Assembly (NCBI GenBank): GCA_964370375.1
Contig: CAYJIX010000006.1
Coordinates: 1-64,000 of the forward strand
DNA from: CAYJIX01 sp964370375
GTDB taxonomy: Bacteria; Desulfobacterota; Desulfovibrionia; Desulfovibrionales; Desulfovibrionaceae
Direction of reading: 5' to 3'
Length of the DNA: 64,000 nt
The stretch's first letter is position 1; the number at the start of each line of letters is the position of its first letter. Under the pieces are notes generated by a model. It was given only the letters and a program-made list of their open reading frames with translations. It was not told the DNA's origin and did no database searches. The translations under genes were made by a program, and so were the position numbers. Below are positions 1 through 8,245 of this stretch, piece by piece.

Positions 1-1
1 T

Positions 2-32
2 TAGAAAAGCACGTGAAAGCGTGCTTTTCTAA
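2..32. terminator. Hairpin, probable bidirectional terminator
   Basis: A perfect stem of about 12-13 bp with a 6-nt loop is formed by the A-rich left arm (to position 13) and its complement (20-32). The run of A before and T after the GC core suits termination in either direction. The gene it serves lies left of the window. Confidence 0.6.
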
Positions 33-74
33 TTTTACACGGCTTTTTTGGGTGGAGAGCACTGATTGATAGAA

Positions 75-279
75 GACTCCTGCACAATTCATTGTGCGGA
101 GGATTTTGGAGCGTTGACGAGAATCAGCGCGACCAAAAATCAAGAATAGGCGGAGCTTGGCTTCGCCGTTAAATGATTGATTTTTGTGTGTTTTTCCTGC
201 ACAAGCCAATATTAATGCCAGCATAAATGTACAGCAAAAGCATAAACATAAAAAAACAAAAAAGAATTGTGCAGGACTC
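75..279. repeat. Inverted-repeat-bounded element in the 1-289 intergenic region
   Basis: TCCTGCACAATTC (78-90) is repeated in perfect inverse orientation as GAATTGTGCAGGA (264-276), and the match extends imperfectly on both sides. The roughly 200 bp between the arms have no convincing reading frame. A second small palindrome, GCACAATTCATTGTGC, overlaps the left arm. The arrangement resembles a MITE or a decayed insertion sequence. The right arm ends 11 bp from the stop codon of the neighbouring membrane-protein gene. Apart from the hairpin at 2-32, I see nothing else in 1-289. Confidence 0.45.
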
Positions 280-289
280 TTGATAGAGG

Positions 290-757
290 CTAGAACATGC
301 CCATAGCAAGTACGAAAAGCACAAAGAAAAGTGTGAAAAGCATAAGCGCATTGACCATTGTCATGCAAAAAACACAAAGAACCCTTGGCCAAATCGCATT
401 CATGCCCCGTATTGTACACACTATTTGGAAAAAACATGAGGTTATGAAGGCGTAAAGCACAAAGGGGCGTATGTGTTCCCATGATCCGTGGTTACGAGAC
501 TCAAAGCCGTATGGCGTTAGGGTTTCTATGCATACCGAGGCCAAAGCCGCAGAAAGGATCCAAAATCCATAAATGGCTTTTTTTTGTATAATGTTGATGC
601 GAATCAGCATGAAAACAGAAATTGCAAAGGCCATGGCACATATGCCAAAAAGCAAATAATTTGTGGAGTACGCAACAGTAAAATCAAAAAAAGAAAAGCA
701 ACAAAGCGCGATGTAACATAATAAAGAAAAATAGCGTGTTATAGAAAAATGTTTCAT
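290..757 (-). CDS. Unknown small integral membrane protein
   Basis: Not recognised. From the chosen start (ATG at 757) the product is 155 aa with about four hydrophobic segments, near residues 8-30, 32-52, 66-85 and 95-150, separated by short charged loops such as RINIIQKK and YGFESRNHGSWEH. The frame stays open to 838, but that extension would run through the terminator hairpin of the upstream selenoprotein gene, so the internal methionine beginning MKHFSITRY is preferred. No clear Shine-Dalgarno sequence precedes either start. The product is very hydrophobic and rich in Phe and Cys. A function cannot be assigned, and a non-coding status is not fully excluded. Confidence 0.5.
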   Translation of the reverse strand: MKHFSITRYFSLLCYIALCCFSFFDFTVAYSTNYLLFGICAMAFAISVFMLIRINIIQKKAIYGFWILSAALASVCIETLTPYGFESRNHGSWEHIRPFVLYAFITSCFFQIVCTIRGMNAIWPRVLCVFCMTMVNALMLFTLFFVLFVLAMGMF

Positions 758-816
758 GGTGATTACTGTTTTTTTGAAAATTTGCTGTAGCAACAAGTTT
801 TGTTTATAGCGAAAAA

Positions 817-844
817 CCCCCTGTGACAGATAAGGCACAGGGGG
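817..844 (-). terminator. Rho-independent terminator of the HesB-like selenoprotein gene
   Basis: Stem CCCCCTGTG (817-825) pairs perfectly with CACAGGGGG (836-844) around a 10-nt loop. On the minus strand the hairpin is followed by TTTTT, as expected about 90 nt beyond the stop codon at 934. Confidence 0.8.
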
Positions 845-933
845 AGATATAAAGGGACATTCACTATTTTGTGTGAAGTTAGCCTACCAAGGTTTTTTCT
901 TCACGCAGTGCATAGCAAATAGTCAATCAGCTA

Positions 934-1251
934 CTATGAGCCACAAGTGGATGAACAGCCACCGCAATTGCTGCCAGAATTGGCCAAGGGAATCTCAGAC
1001 GTTACAGAAAAACCCATGGCTGTTAAATCGATAGTCACATCACCCACGGTGGGGATGAGTTCCTTGTTCATGCAAAAGGAAAAAGCTTCTACGGTAAATG
1101 TTTCGTCGTCATCTTTTGGCTCATCCAGAGCCAATGTAAGTTGTGGGCCGCGTCAGCCACCGGCAGATAAAAGTACGCGAATGGTGGCTTTTTCTTTATC
1201 AGCAAAATAGGCATTGAGCTCTTGTTGAGCCTTGTCAGTAACATGAATCAT
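934..1251 (-). CDS. HesB/IscA-like selenoprotein with in-frame TGA (Sec33)
   Basis: A single frame runs from ATG at 1251 to the stop at 934, interrupted only by a TGA at 1155-1153. Decoded as selenocysteine, this gives a 105-aa protein with SAGGU-RGPQL at residues 29-38, where HesB/IscA-type proteins carry their first conserved Cys. The rest fits the family: an N-terminal MIHVTDKAQQEL helix, ALDEPKDDDETF, a Cys in FSFCMNKEL, a GFSVTSEI strand, and a C-terminal tail with NCGGCSSTCGS. GGAGGT lies 5-6 nt before the ATG, so the start upstream of the TGA is well supported. A SECIS-like hairpin follows the TGA. The known family is the HesB-related (seleno)proteins, thought to act in Fe-S cluster handling or redox; the exact role here is inference. 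A minus-strand TTGACA at 1308-1303 may be its -35 box. Confidence 0.9.
1113..1155 (-). promoter_or_regulatory. Bacterial SECIS element of the HesB-like gene
   Basis: After the TGA (1155-1153) comes TTGGCTC (1134-1128), a five-base loop TGGAT, and GAGCCAA (1122-1116): a perfect 7-bp stem. The apical loop starts 26 nt after the TGA with G at its second and third positions. This fits the published constraints for bacterial SECIS elements (small loop with an early G, 16-37 nt from the UGA), which recruit SelB with Sec-tRNA. Confidence 0.85.
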
Positions 1252-1655
1252 TGGAACCTCCAAAGTTGTATGTACATTTCAAATGCGCACGGATTGGGTT
1301 TTTGTCAAGGTGTTTTGGGGGCGTAAAAAGCATTGGTGTTGCGATAGATTTTGCATCTGCCTTTGCAAGGTAGTCAAGTTCAACAAAAAATAGTGCAAAA
1401 AATCGCAATATTACAAAATGCTATTGCATTGCGGCCCGTAAGGAACAAGGCATTGCGCAAAAAAATTCACAGGGTAAAGCTTTGGGGCGCCGATTCTTTT
1501 ACTTTGAAAATTTCAACTGCCTAAGAAGGCATCTCTTGCCTTGTCAAGCGTCATGGCCTCGTGTAGATTGACCAAGGCTAAAGGACATCATAAAAACACA
1601 GGCGGCCTAAAAATAACGGCAAGCCATACCATAAGTATAATAAAGGGAATTTTTC
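1252..1655. other. Divergent intergenic region
   Basis: About 400 bp separate the divergent selenoprotein and lipoprotein genes. They hold the selenoprotein ribosome-binding site, the candidate promoter at 1568-1596, and a small hairpin AAGGCA-tctct-TGCCTT near 1525-1541. No reading frame or RNA gene was recognised. Confidence 0.5.
1568..1596 (+). promoter_or_regulatory. Candidate sigma-70 promoter for the LpoA-like gene
   Basis: TTGACC (1568-1573) and TAAAAA (1591-1596) are separated by 17 bp, about 60 bp before the start codon at 1656. A perfect TATAAT at 1636-1641 lacks a -35 partner and sits too close to the start codon to be preferred. Confidence 0.45.
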
Positions 1656-3752
1656 ATGATCCAGATTATGAAACGATTGCACACGGTGCATAAGTATTGC
1701 ATGGCTCTTTTTTTGGTGAGCGTTGTGGGTATTCTTGGAGGGTGTTCTCTTGCAGAATTAGGTATTTCTGACGACACACAAGCTACCAAGCCTGCTCCTG
1801 TAACAGACACGCAGCCACAACAGCCTAAAAATCCAATAACTGGGCAAGCCCATGCTGCGTGGGAAGCTGGCAATATGAATGAGGCAGAGCGGTTATACGG
1901 CATGGGGATGCGCCAAGAGAAAATTTCAGGGGATGAGCTGGCCCTAGCTCTTGAGCGTTTGACACGCTCTGCCCTTGCCAATAAACATCCCTATACAGCC
2001 TTAGATGCACTTGAGCGCTGGCGTCAACATGTGCCCGGTGTTGAATTGTCATGGATGTGGCTCAGTCTTTGGCGTAGTGCTGTCACGTCCATGTCTGACC
2101 TTGACTTAAACCGTTTGCTACAAAGCACTTGGAATGATGCTGTTTCGCCTGCTGTGCTGCGCGTCATTGCAGGAGAGATGGCTTTTTTACAAGAAAGCGT
2201 AGACAGTCAGAGCCTTGCATTGCAGCTTAACGAGCTTTATAACGTGGCATTACCTGAAGAGCAGCGGCTCATGGAATACGGCCTTTTGGCAGATATCATC
2301 AATGTACCCCCTCAAGCTTTGGAACGGTTGGTATCATTTACAGATGTATCGCAAGACGTTTTTCCATGGACCATTGTACTGCTTGAACAAGCAAGAAGAG
2401 CTAAAAGAAGCAATCTGCCCGAAGCTGACACGCTCTTTACACGCCTCGACAAGCCGGAATTGTTTGCCACCGCAGGCGTTGTAGAGGTTGCACGGCAGGG
2501 TCAGGCTAATTATACGGATGTATTTGTTAAGGATACAAGCCATAGTATGGCTACGACCTCATCATCCATGGTGGACCCTTCGCCAATGATGCTAAGTTCT
2601 GGTTGTTATACCATGATTTTACCCATGAGTGGCCCCTATGCTACCATTGGTGCTAAGATGGCCCAAGGAGCCGCAGTAGCTCAACAGGAATTGGCAAAAT
2701 CAGGTGTTCAGGCTGAAGTGTTGCTCATCAATACCGAATCTTCAAACTGGCTTGATCAGCTGGACAATTTGCCGGAGCATTGCGTAACTGTAGGCGGCCC
2801 CATGCGACCTGACGGTTATGCGCAGGTTAAAGCGCGAGGACTTACCCAAGAGCGAGCCTTGTTCACGTTCTTATCTAAACTTGATGAAGGTGATGAGGGA
2901 AGCGTTGCATGGCGGTTTTTCTCAAGCCCTGAAGACCAAATCACAGCGGTGCTCAGTTTTGCAAGGCAAGTGGGTGTTGCAGAGTACGCTTCCTTTTATC
3001 CGGACGATATGTTCGGCCAACGTATGACAGGGCTTTTTTCACAGGCGGTAGAAAGTAGCGGAGCGCGTATGGGCCCCATGGTTTCCTACTTGCCCAGCGA
3101 TCAAGCTGCTTGGAACGATACGGTGCGCTCGTTTGTTGGCACAACCATGATTGACGAGATTCCTGTGCCCTCAACATCATTTGGGGCAGTGTTTTTGCCG
3201 GATAGCTGGAGCGCGTCTGAGCTTTTGATACCCTATCTCTTTTTTCAAGGGGAAGACCGCTTGCTCTTGCTTGGTACAGCTTTGTGGGAGCAAGGCTTGG
3301 CAGACAAGGTGGATTATGCCGTAAATAATTTCAGATTGGCTGTTTTTCCGGGTGCTTGGAATAGCGCAACGCCTACGGCAGCAGCCACACGGTTAATAAA
3401 TGGTTTAAACCTTGGCCAAACGGTAGAGACAACAGCAGATTTTTGGACAGGCATTGGCTATGATTTTGTACGCTTTGCCTCAGCCCTTGACGCAAAACCA
3501 GGCTGGGATCCTGCATCCATCAACAGCAAGCTTGCGCGGATGCAATCTTTTGATTGGAGCATGGCTCCGTTGCGCTGGGAAAATGGCCGAGCTGAGCAGG
3601 CGTTGTTTTTGTTTACGCCATCTGAAAACGGGTTTACCATGGCAGATGTGGCCTTATTTAGGCAGCGCCTTGAAAGGGTTCGGGAACAGCACGATAAACG
3701 TGTGGAAGCCGCAAAAGAAGAAGCAAAAAAGAAAAAGCAGGTAAAGGAGTAA
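1656..3752 (+). CDS. LpoA-like lipoprotein, putative penicillin-binding protein activator
   Basis: The product is 698 aa. An N-terminal signal sequence ends in a lipobox (ILGG-Cys30), so it is predicted to be lipidated and Lol-sorted. Residues 60-290 look like an alpha-helical repeat (TPR-like) region. From about 317 (GCYTMILPMSGPYATIG) to 670 the sequence resembles a periplasmic-binding-protein type I fold, the arrangement of LpoA-type activators of class A PBPs. The C-terminus is a short Lys/Glu-rich tail. AAAGGGA about 6 nt before the ATG at 1656 supports that start over the Met four codons later. The EF-hand gene follows 4 nt downstream and is probably co-transcribed. A branched-chain amino-acid-binding relative is the main alternative. 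Confidence 0.75.
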   Translation: MIQIMKRLHTVHKYCMALFLVSVVGILGGCSLAELGISDDTQATKPAPVTDTQPQQPKNPITGQAHAAWEAGNMNEAERLYGMGMRQEKISGDELALALERLTRSALANKHPYTALDALERWRQHVPGVELSWMWLSLWRSAVTSMSDLDLNRLLQSTWNDAVSPAVLRVIAGEMAFLQESVDSQSLALQLNELYNVALPEEQRLMEYGLLADIINVPPQALERLVSFTDVSQDVFPWTIVLLEQARRAKRSNLPEADTLFTRLDKPELFATAGVVEVARQGQANYTDVFVKDTSHSMATTSSSMVDPSPMMLSSGCYTMILPMSGPYATIGAKMAQGAAVAQQELAKSGVQAEVLLINTESSNWLDQLDNLPEHCVTVGGPMRPDGYAQVKARGLTQERALFTFLSKLDEGDEGSVAWRFFSSPEDQITAVLSFARQVGVAEYASFYPDDMFGQRMTGLFSQAVESSGARMGPMVSYLPSDQAAWNDTVRSFVGTTMIDEIPVPSTSFGAVFLPDSWSASELLIPYLFFQGEDRLLLLGTALWEQGLADKVDYAVNNFRLAVFPGAWNSATPTAAATRLINGLNLGQTVETTADFWTGIGYDFVRFASALDAKPGWDPASINSKLARMQSFDWSMAPLRWENGRAEQALFLFTPSENGFTMADVALFRQRLERVREQHDKRVEAAKEEAKKKKQVKE

Positions 3753-3756
3753 TATA

Positions 3757-4080
3757 ATGAGACACATTTTACGTATATTTGGCATTGGGTGTTTTGGGGT
3801 TGTTATGGTCGGAACTGCCATGGCGGCTCAGGATCGTTTTGCAATGATAGATGCCGACAAAGACGGGAAAATAGTTGTCGAAGAATTTATGAAGGCCATG
3901 CCTCAGATGCGCCAATCAGCCTTTGATGCCATTGATAGCGATAAAAACGCCCATATAGACCGTAGCGAATGGGATGGTTTTATGAAAAACCATGGTAAAG
4001 GTGGCATGGGTGCTCAACAACAAGAGGCCAAGTCGTCGTCAAAAACGTTACCTATTATTCAGCCACCCAAAGCAAAATAA
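3757..4080 (+). CDS. Secreted EF-hand calcium-binding protein
   Basis: This 107-aa protein has a cleavable signal peptide (to about ...GTAMA-A, residue 23-24). Two EF-hand loops follow: DADKDGKIVVEE near residues 32-43 and DSDKNAHIDRSE near 68-79. Both have Asp/Asn at positions 1, 3 and 5 and Glu at 12. The tail is Gln/Lys/Pro-rich and probably disordered. Calcium binding is predicted from the loops and periplasmic location from the signal. It starts 4 nt after the LpoA-like gene, so the two are likely one transcript, but a direct partnership is only inference. Confidence 0.8.
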   Translation: MRHILRIFGIGCFGVVMVGTAMAAQDRFAMIDADKDGKIVVEEFMKAMPQMRQSAFDAIDSDKNAHIDRSEWDGFMKNHGKGGMGAQQQEAKSSSKTLPIIQPPKAK

Positions 4081-4109
4081 AACTGTGCACGCATATGATG
4101 TAGTGCGGC

Positions 4110-4133
4110 AATAAAGGCAAAACGCCTTTGTTA
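4110..4133 (+). terminator. Weak hairpin after the EF-hand gene
   Basis: AAAGGC (4113-4118) and GCCTTT (4124-4129) form a stem that extends by a G-T wobble and two A-T pairs. There is no T-tract, so its role as a terminator is tentative. Confidence 0.4.
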
Positions 4134-4199
4134 TCCTATTTGCATACGATGGGTTATTGTTGATTTTTTTGCAGTATTTTAAAAGAAGCGGGTTTTTGT

Positions 4200-5897
4200 A
4201 TGAGTTTTACGCCTGAAAAGAACAAAACAGGGGATGAGCCCTTAGATTTTATCCGTACTAGGATTGTGAAAGACCGCGCCGAAGGGAAATATGACGCGCG
4301 AGTGCATACAAGGTTTCCTCCCGAACCTAACGGCTATTTACACATAGGGCATGTTAAATCCATATGCCTAAACTTTGGCTTGGCCGAAGAATATCAAGGT
4401 CTGTGCAATCTACGCTTTGACGATACCAACCCCGTGAAGGAAGATACAGAATACGTAGACGCCATTCAGCAAGATGTGGAATGGCTTGTGGGGGATTTAG
4501 GCGGGCGTATCTTTTATGCTTCTGATTACTTTGATCAGCTTTATGTCTTTGCCGAACAGCTTATTTGTGCGGGCAAAGCCTATGTGGACGATCAAAGCGC
4601 AGACGAAATACGGGAAACACGAGGAACCTTCACTGTTCCCGGTACAAACAGTCCGTGGCGCGAACGCTCTGTTGAGGAAAATTTAGACCTCTTTCGCCGC
4701 ATGAAGGCCGGTGAATTTGCCGATGGGGCCCGAGTTTTGCGCGCCAAAATTGACATGGCATCGCCTAATATAGTTATGCGCGATCCCACGCTGTACCGCA
4801 TCAGGCATGCACATCACCACCGCACAGGCGATACGTGGTGCATTTACCCCATGTACGACTATACCCATTGTATTTCGGATTCCTTGGAAGGGATTACCCA
4901 CTCCCTTTGTTCCTTGGAGTTTGTCAACAACCGCGAACTGTATGACTGGCTTTTGGATGCTTTGGATATTTATCATCCTCAGCAAATTGAATTTGCTCGT
5001 TTATCCCTTGCCTATACCCTTATGTCCAAGCGGCACTTGTTGCGCCTTGTGCAAAACGGTGCGGTCACAGGGTGGGATGACCCACGTATGCCCACAGTGA
5101 GCGGATTACGCCGTCGCGGTGTTCCTGCCAAAGCTTTGCACGAATTTAGCCAGCGCATTGGAATTTCGCGAGCAGAAAATCTTGTGGAATACAGCTTGTT
5201 GGAATTTTGTATCCGTGAGCATTTGAACAAAACCGCGCCGCGCTACATGGCTGTGCAACAACCCTTAAAAGTCATCATCGAAAATTATCCGGAAGGGCAA
5301 GTGGAATGGTTTGACATGCCGCTAAGTCCTGACGAAACAATACCCGGTTCACGCAAAGTACCCTTTAGCCGCGAACTGTATATTGAGCGAGATGATTTTC
5401 GTGAAAATCCGCCCAAAAAATTCCATAGGCTTTACCCTGGCAATGAAGTGCGCTTGCGCTACGCCTATTATATCACCTGTAAAGAGGTACAAAAAGACAG
5501 CGAAGGCAATATTGTAGCCCTTATTTGTACGTATGACCCTGAATCTAGGGGGGGCAACACGCCGGATGAACGTAGAGTGCGCGGTACGATCCATTTTGTG
5601 GAAGCCAGCCACGCTGTTCCTGCTGATATCCGCCTTTACGAACAGCTGTTTACAGAAATGAACTTGTCGTCCTTGCCTGAAGGCCGTACGGTGGAGGACA
5701 TGCTCAATCCTGATTCTTTAACCACCCTCACCGCGCAACTTGAGCCTGCCTTAGCAGAGCTTGGAATTGGTACAAGTGTGCAATTTGAACGCCTAGGGTA
5801 TTATTGCGTTGATGTGGATTCAACCTCGTCTAAGGTTGTTTATAACCGAACGGTATCTCTTAAGGATTCTTGGGCCAAGCAAGAAAAACAAGGCTAA
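4200..5897 (+). CDS. glnS: Glutaminyl-tRNA synthetase
   Basis: Charges tRNA-Gln directly with glutamine in the cytoplasm (class I synthetase). The 565-aa length matches bacterial GlnRS. Visible signatures are [13 protein letters not shown] with HIGH at 48-51, the catalytic FDDTNP segment, and LMSKRHL with MSKR at 275-278 in place of KMSKS. The C-terminal half is the two-barrel anticodon-binding region. Gln rather than Glu specificity is inferred from the bacterial GlnRS-type N-terminus ([15 protein letters not shown]) and overall architecture. It stands alone between intergenic gaps, with a strong terminator downstream. The ribosome-binding site is weak (GAAGCGGG about 10 nt upstream). Confidence 0.95.
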   Translation: MSFTPEKNKTGDEPLDFIRTRIVKDRAEGKYDARVHTRFPPEPNGYLHIGHVKSICLNFGLAEEYQGLCNLRFDDTNPVKEDTEYVDAIQQDVEWLVGDLGGRIFYASDYFDQLYVFAEQLICAGKAYVDDQSADEIRETRGTFTVPGTNSPWRERSVEENLDLFRRMKAGEFADGARVLRAKIDMASPNIVMRDPTLYRIRHAHHHRTGDTWCIYPMYDYTHCISDSLEGITHSLCSLEFVNNRELYDWLLDALDIYHPQQIEFARLSLAYTLMSKRHLLRLVQNGAVTGWDDPRMPTVSGLRRRGVPAKALHEFSQRIGISRAENLVEYSLLEFCIREHLNKTAPRYMAVQQPLKVIIENYPEGQVEWFDMPLSPDETIPGSRKVPFSRELYIERDDFRENPPKKFHRLYPGNEVRLRYAYYITCKEVQKDSEGNIVALICTYDPESRGGNTPDERRVRGTIHFVEASHAVPADIRLYEQLFTEMNLSSLPEGRTVEDMLNPDSLTTLTAQLEPALAELGIGTSVQFERLGYYCVDVDSTSSKVVYNRTVSLKDSWAKQEKQG

Positions 5898-5951
5898 TCC
5901 ATACATATGGAACGGTAGCCTTTACTCAAGCTCATACCATCATATCCATAC

Positions 5952-6005
5952 AACTGCCGAGAAAAAGAATAGTGTAGGTCTTTTTTCGGCAGTTTTTGTT
6001 TTTTA
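5952..6005 (+). terminator. Rho-independent terminator of glnS
   Basis: AACTGCCGA (5952-5960) pairs with TCGGCAGTT (5986-5994), with additional A5/T5 pairing inside the loop. It is followed by TTTGTTTTTTAG. Confidence 0.85.
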
Positions 6006-6441
6006 GCAATAGTGTTTTCATTGTTGTTTGTCTGTTCTTGAAAGTTTATTATATGTTTCAACTGCATAGAAAAGTCCGTACCAGACTAAGTTTTGTTATG
6101 ATAGTTTTGTCAATTACACAGAACCATAAAAAATAGGGATGAGAAAAATCCTGTTTTCTTGGTTTTTAAAAGTCTAACATATTGTTTTTACAGTGTTATA
6201 ACGAAAAAAGCAGGGTGAAGAAAAACGTTTCATTTGAAGCCATTGGCATATGCATTGACCTGTTGACTCAAAAAGGCAATTGGATTACGCTTCGTTAGAT
6301 AATCGAACGCGCTTTTTTGAATGAAAATTTGCCTTTAAATGAAAAGCGTTCCGCTTATGAACAAACACAACCCCAGTCTGTGTTTTACAAAACCACATCG
6401 ATACTATTGATTTTGGTGATTCTATTTGTTGGAGAGCTACC
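6006..6441. other. Long intergenic region before lysS
   Basis: About 436 AT-rich bases lie between the glnS terminator and lysS. A tandem TTGACC/TTGACT at 6255-6268 could supply a -35 box, but no good -10 is spaced 16-18 bp away. A small inverted motif TTCG...CGAA lies at about 6290-6309. I recognise no riboswitch, tRNA or gene here. Confidence 0.4.
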
Positions 6442-8028
6442 TTGGAGATGCAGAAAAGAAAAGCCAGCAAGCCCATCAAGCTTGCCACAAAGTCGGCTAA
6501 CCTTGACTATTTTATGCCTATGTTGCAAAGCCTTGCCCATAAGGACGAGCTTAACGAGGTAGTAAAAAACTGTGTAGTAAAATCATGTGACCTTATGGAC
6601 GCTGGGATTGAGCTCTATCCCAACGATTTTCGTAAAGGCTGTGATGTTGGTGAATTGCGCGCCGAATACGAAGCGTATTCCGGCACTGAGCTTGAAGCCT
6701 TGGATGAAGACTTTGCCTGTGCAGGACGTATTGTTTCCCATCGTTCCTTTGGTAAGGTTGTCTTTTTTCATATAGCTGACCGCAGTGGACGTATTCAATG
6801 CTATGTCTCTAAGGAATCCATGGGTGATGAAAGCTTTGCCCAGTTCCGTAAATTTGATATTGGCGATATTGTCGGTACTGTGGGCACACTTTTTCGGACA
6901 AAGACGGGTGAGCTGACGCTGTCTTGCAAGTCTGTAAAATTGCTTTCTAAATCGTTCCGCTCTTTGCCGGAAAAGCATAAAGGCTTAACCAATGTGGAAA
7001 CACGGTATCGTCAGCGCTATGTTGACCTTATTGTAAACCCCAGAGTGCGTGATATTTTTCGTAAACGCAGTAAGATCATACGCGAGTTTCGCCTTTTCCT
7101 TGAAGATCGTGGCTTTGTAGAGGTAGAAACCCCCATGCTACAGCCCATCCCGGGAGGAGCGGCTGCGCGTCCATTTACCACTCATCATAATGCCTTGGAT
7201 ATTGATTTATACATGCGTATTGCACCTGAACTGTACCTTAAGCGTTTGCTTGTGGGCGGTTTTGAGCGTGTGTTTGAGATCAACAGAAATTTTCGCAATG
7301 AAGGCACTTCAACACAGCATAACCCCGAATTCACCATGTGTGAGTTTTATTGGGCCTATGCTACCTTTGAAGACCTTATGGAACTTACAGAAGAGCTGTT
7401 TGCGCATATTGCCAGAACTGTGTGCGGTTCAGAACAGATCACGTATCAAGGCCAGGATCTGGATTTGACCCCCGGCAAATGGCAACGTTTAACCTTCCAT
7501 GAATCGTTAGAAGTTATTGGCGGACATAGTCCTGATTTTTATAACGATATGAATAAGTTGACGAACTATATTCGTGAACGCGGTGAAAAGGTTTTGGCAA
7601 GCGATAATAAGCTTGGCAAGCTTCAAGCAAAGGTGTTTGACCTTGATGTGGAGCATAAGCTTATTCAGCCAACCTTTATTTATCATTACCCTACTGATAT
7701 TTCTCCTTTATCGCGCCGTAACAAGGACAACCCTGACATCACAGACCGTTTTGAACTGTTCATTACGGGCCGCGAAATTGCCAATGCTTTTTCAGAACTC
7801 AATGACCCCATTGATCAGCGCCAACGCTTTGAAGAACAGGTCAAAGAAAAGGATGCAGGCGATGATGAAGCCTGCCCCATGGATGAAGACTACTTGCGCG
7901 CTTTAGAATATGCCATGCCTCCTGCTGCAGGGCAGGGTGTGGGCATAGATCGCCTTGTGATGCTGTTTACAGATTCACCTTCCATTCGGGAAGTCATTTT
8001 CTTCCCGTTGCTTAAACCGGAAATGTAG
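6442..8028 (+). CDS. lysS: Lysyl-tRNA synthetase, class II
   Basis: Attaches lysine to tRNA-Lys. The product is 528 aa, slightly longer than the usual 490-510 because of an N-terminal extension of about 30 residues. An OB-fold anticodon-binding domain (about 105-210, with FGKVVFFHIADRSGRIQ) precedes the class II catalytic core: motif 1 around VEVETPMLQPIPGGAAARPF, motif 2 FRNEGTSTQHNPEFTMCEFY, and motif 3 GVGIDRLVMLFT near the C-terminus. The TTG at 6442 is placed well after GGAGAG (6431-6436); the ATG at 6448 is the alternative. lolC, lolD and bamA follow, a gene order known from Desulfovibrionales. Confidence 0.95.
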   Translation: MEMQKRKASKPIKLATKSANLDYFMPMLQSLAHKDELNEVVKNCVVKSCDLMDAGIELYPNDFRKGCDVGELRAEYEAYSGTELEALDEDFACAGRIVSHRSFGKVVFFHIADRSGRIQCYVSKESMGDESFAQFRKFDIGDIVGTVGTLFRTKTGELTLSCKSVKLLSKSFRSLPEKHKGLTNVETRYRQRYVDLIVNPRVRDIFRKRSKIIREFRLFLEDRGFVEVETPMLQPIPGGAAARPFTTHHNALDIDLYMRIAPELYLKRLLVGGFERVFEINRNFRNEGTSTQHNPEFTMCEFYWAYATFEDLMELTEELFAHIARTVCGSEQITYQGQDLDLTPGKWQRLTFHESLEVIGGHSPDFYNDMNKLTNYIRERGEKVLASDNKLGKLQAKVFDLDVEHKLIQPTFIYHYPTDISPLSRRNKDNPDITDRFELFITGREIANAFSELNDPIDQRQRFEEQVKEKDAGDDEACPMDEDYLRALEYAMPPAAGQGVGIDRLVMLFTDSPSIREVIFFPLLKPEM

Positions 8029-8064
8029 ACAAAAAACCGTTTAAAGTTATGCACTCAGAAAATA

Positions 8065-8100
8065 ATGGCAGCGTGGGATTTTTCTCCTTTACACTGCCAT
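8065..8100 (+). terminator. Hairpin after lysS
   Basis: ATGGCAG (8065-8071) pairs with CTGCCAT (8094-8100) around a T-rich loop. There is no T-tract after the stem, so this is either a weak terminator or a processing hairpin. Confidence 0.4.
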
Positions 8101-8134
8101 GACATGTATGTCCTATAACGGTGGAGAGAGGCGT

Positions 8135-8149
8135 CTAATACGGTATTAG
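8135..8149. promoter_or_regulatory. 15-bp palindrome upstream of lolC
   Basis: CTAATAC-g-GTATTAG is a perfect 7-bp inverted repeat around one base, about 100 bp before lolC. Its size and symmetry suit a dimeric regulator site, but no regulator is identified. Confidence 0.3.
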
Positions 8150-8245
8150 GTTTGCGTTGCGAAAGCTTTTTTCACAGCAAAATTGTGGCCATGGGTTTTG
8201 TGGATACATGGAACTATGTACCGGATTTTTATTTGAGATGAATGC

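Noticed and set aside
934..1134. A 66-aa minus-strand ORF beginning at TTG/ATG-like codons after the TGA
   Set aside because: It lacks a ribosome-binding site and is only the C-terminal part of the selenoprotein read from ATG 1251 through TGA.
1153..1155. TGA taken as a nonsense mutation making the HesB gene a pseudogene
   Set aside because: The TGA sits exactly at the conserved Cys position and is followed by a SECIS-type hairpin; the rest of the frame is intact and has a terminator.
1636..1641. Perfect TATAAT as promoter of the LpoA-like gene
   Set aside because: No -35 box at suitable spacing, and transcription would start only about 8 nt before the start codon, removing the ribosome-binding site.
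6317..6562. Open frame with a hydrophobic stretch before lysS
   Set aside because: No ribosome-binding site, it overlaps the lysS start, and its composition does not look coding.
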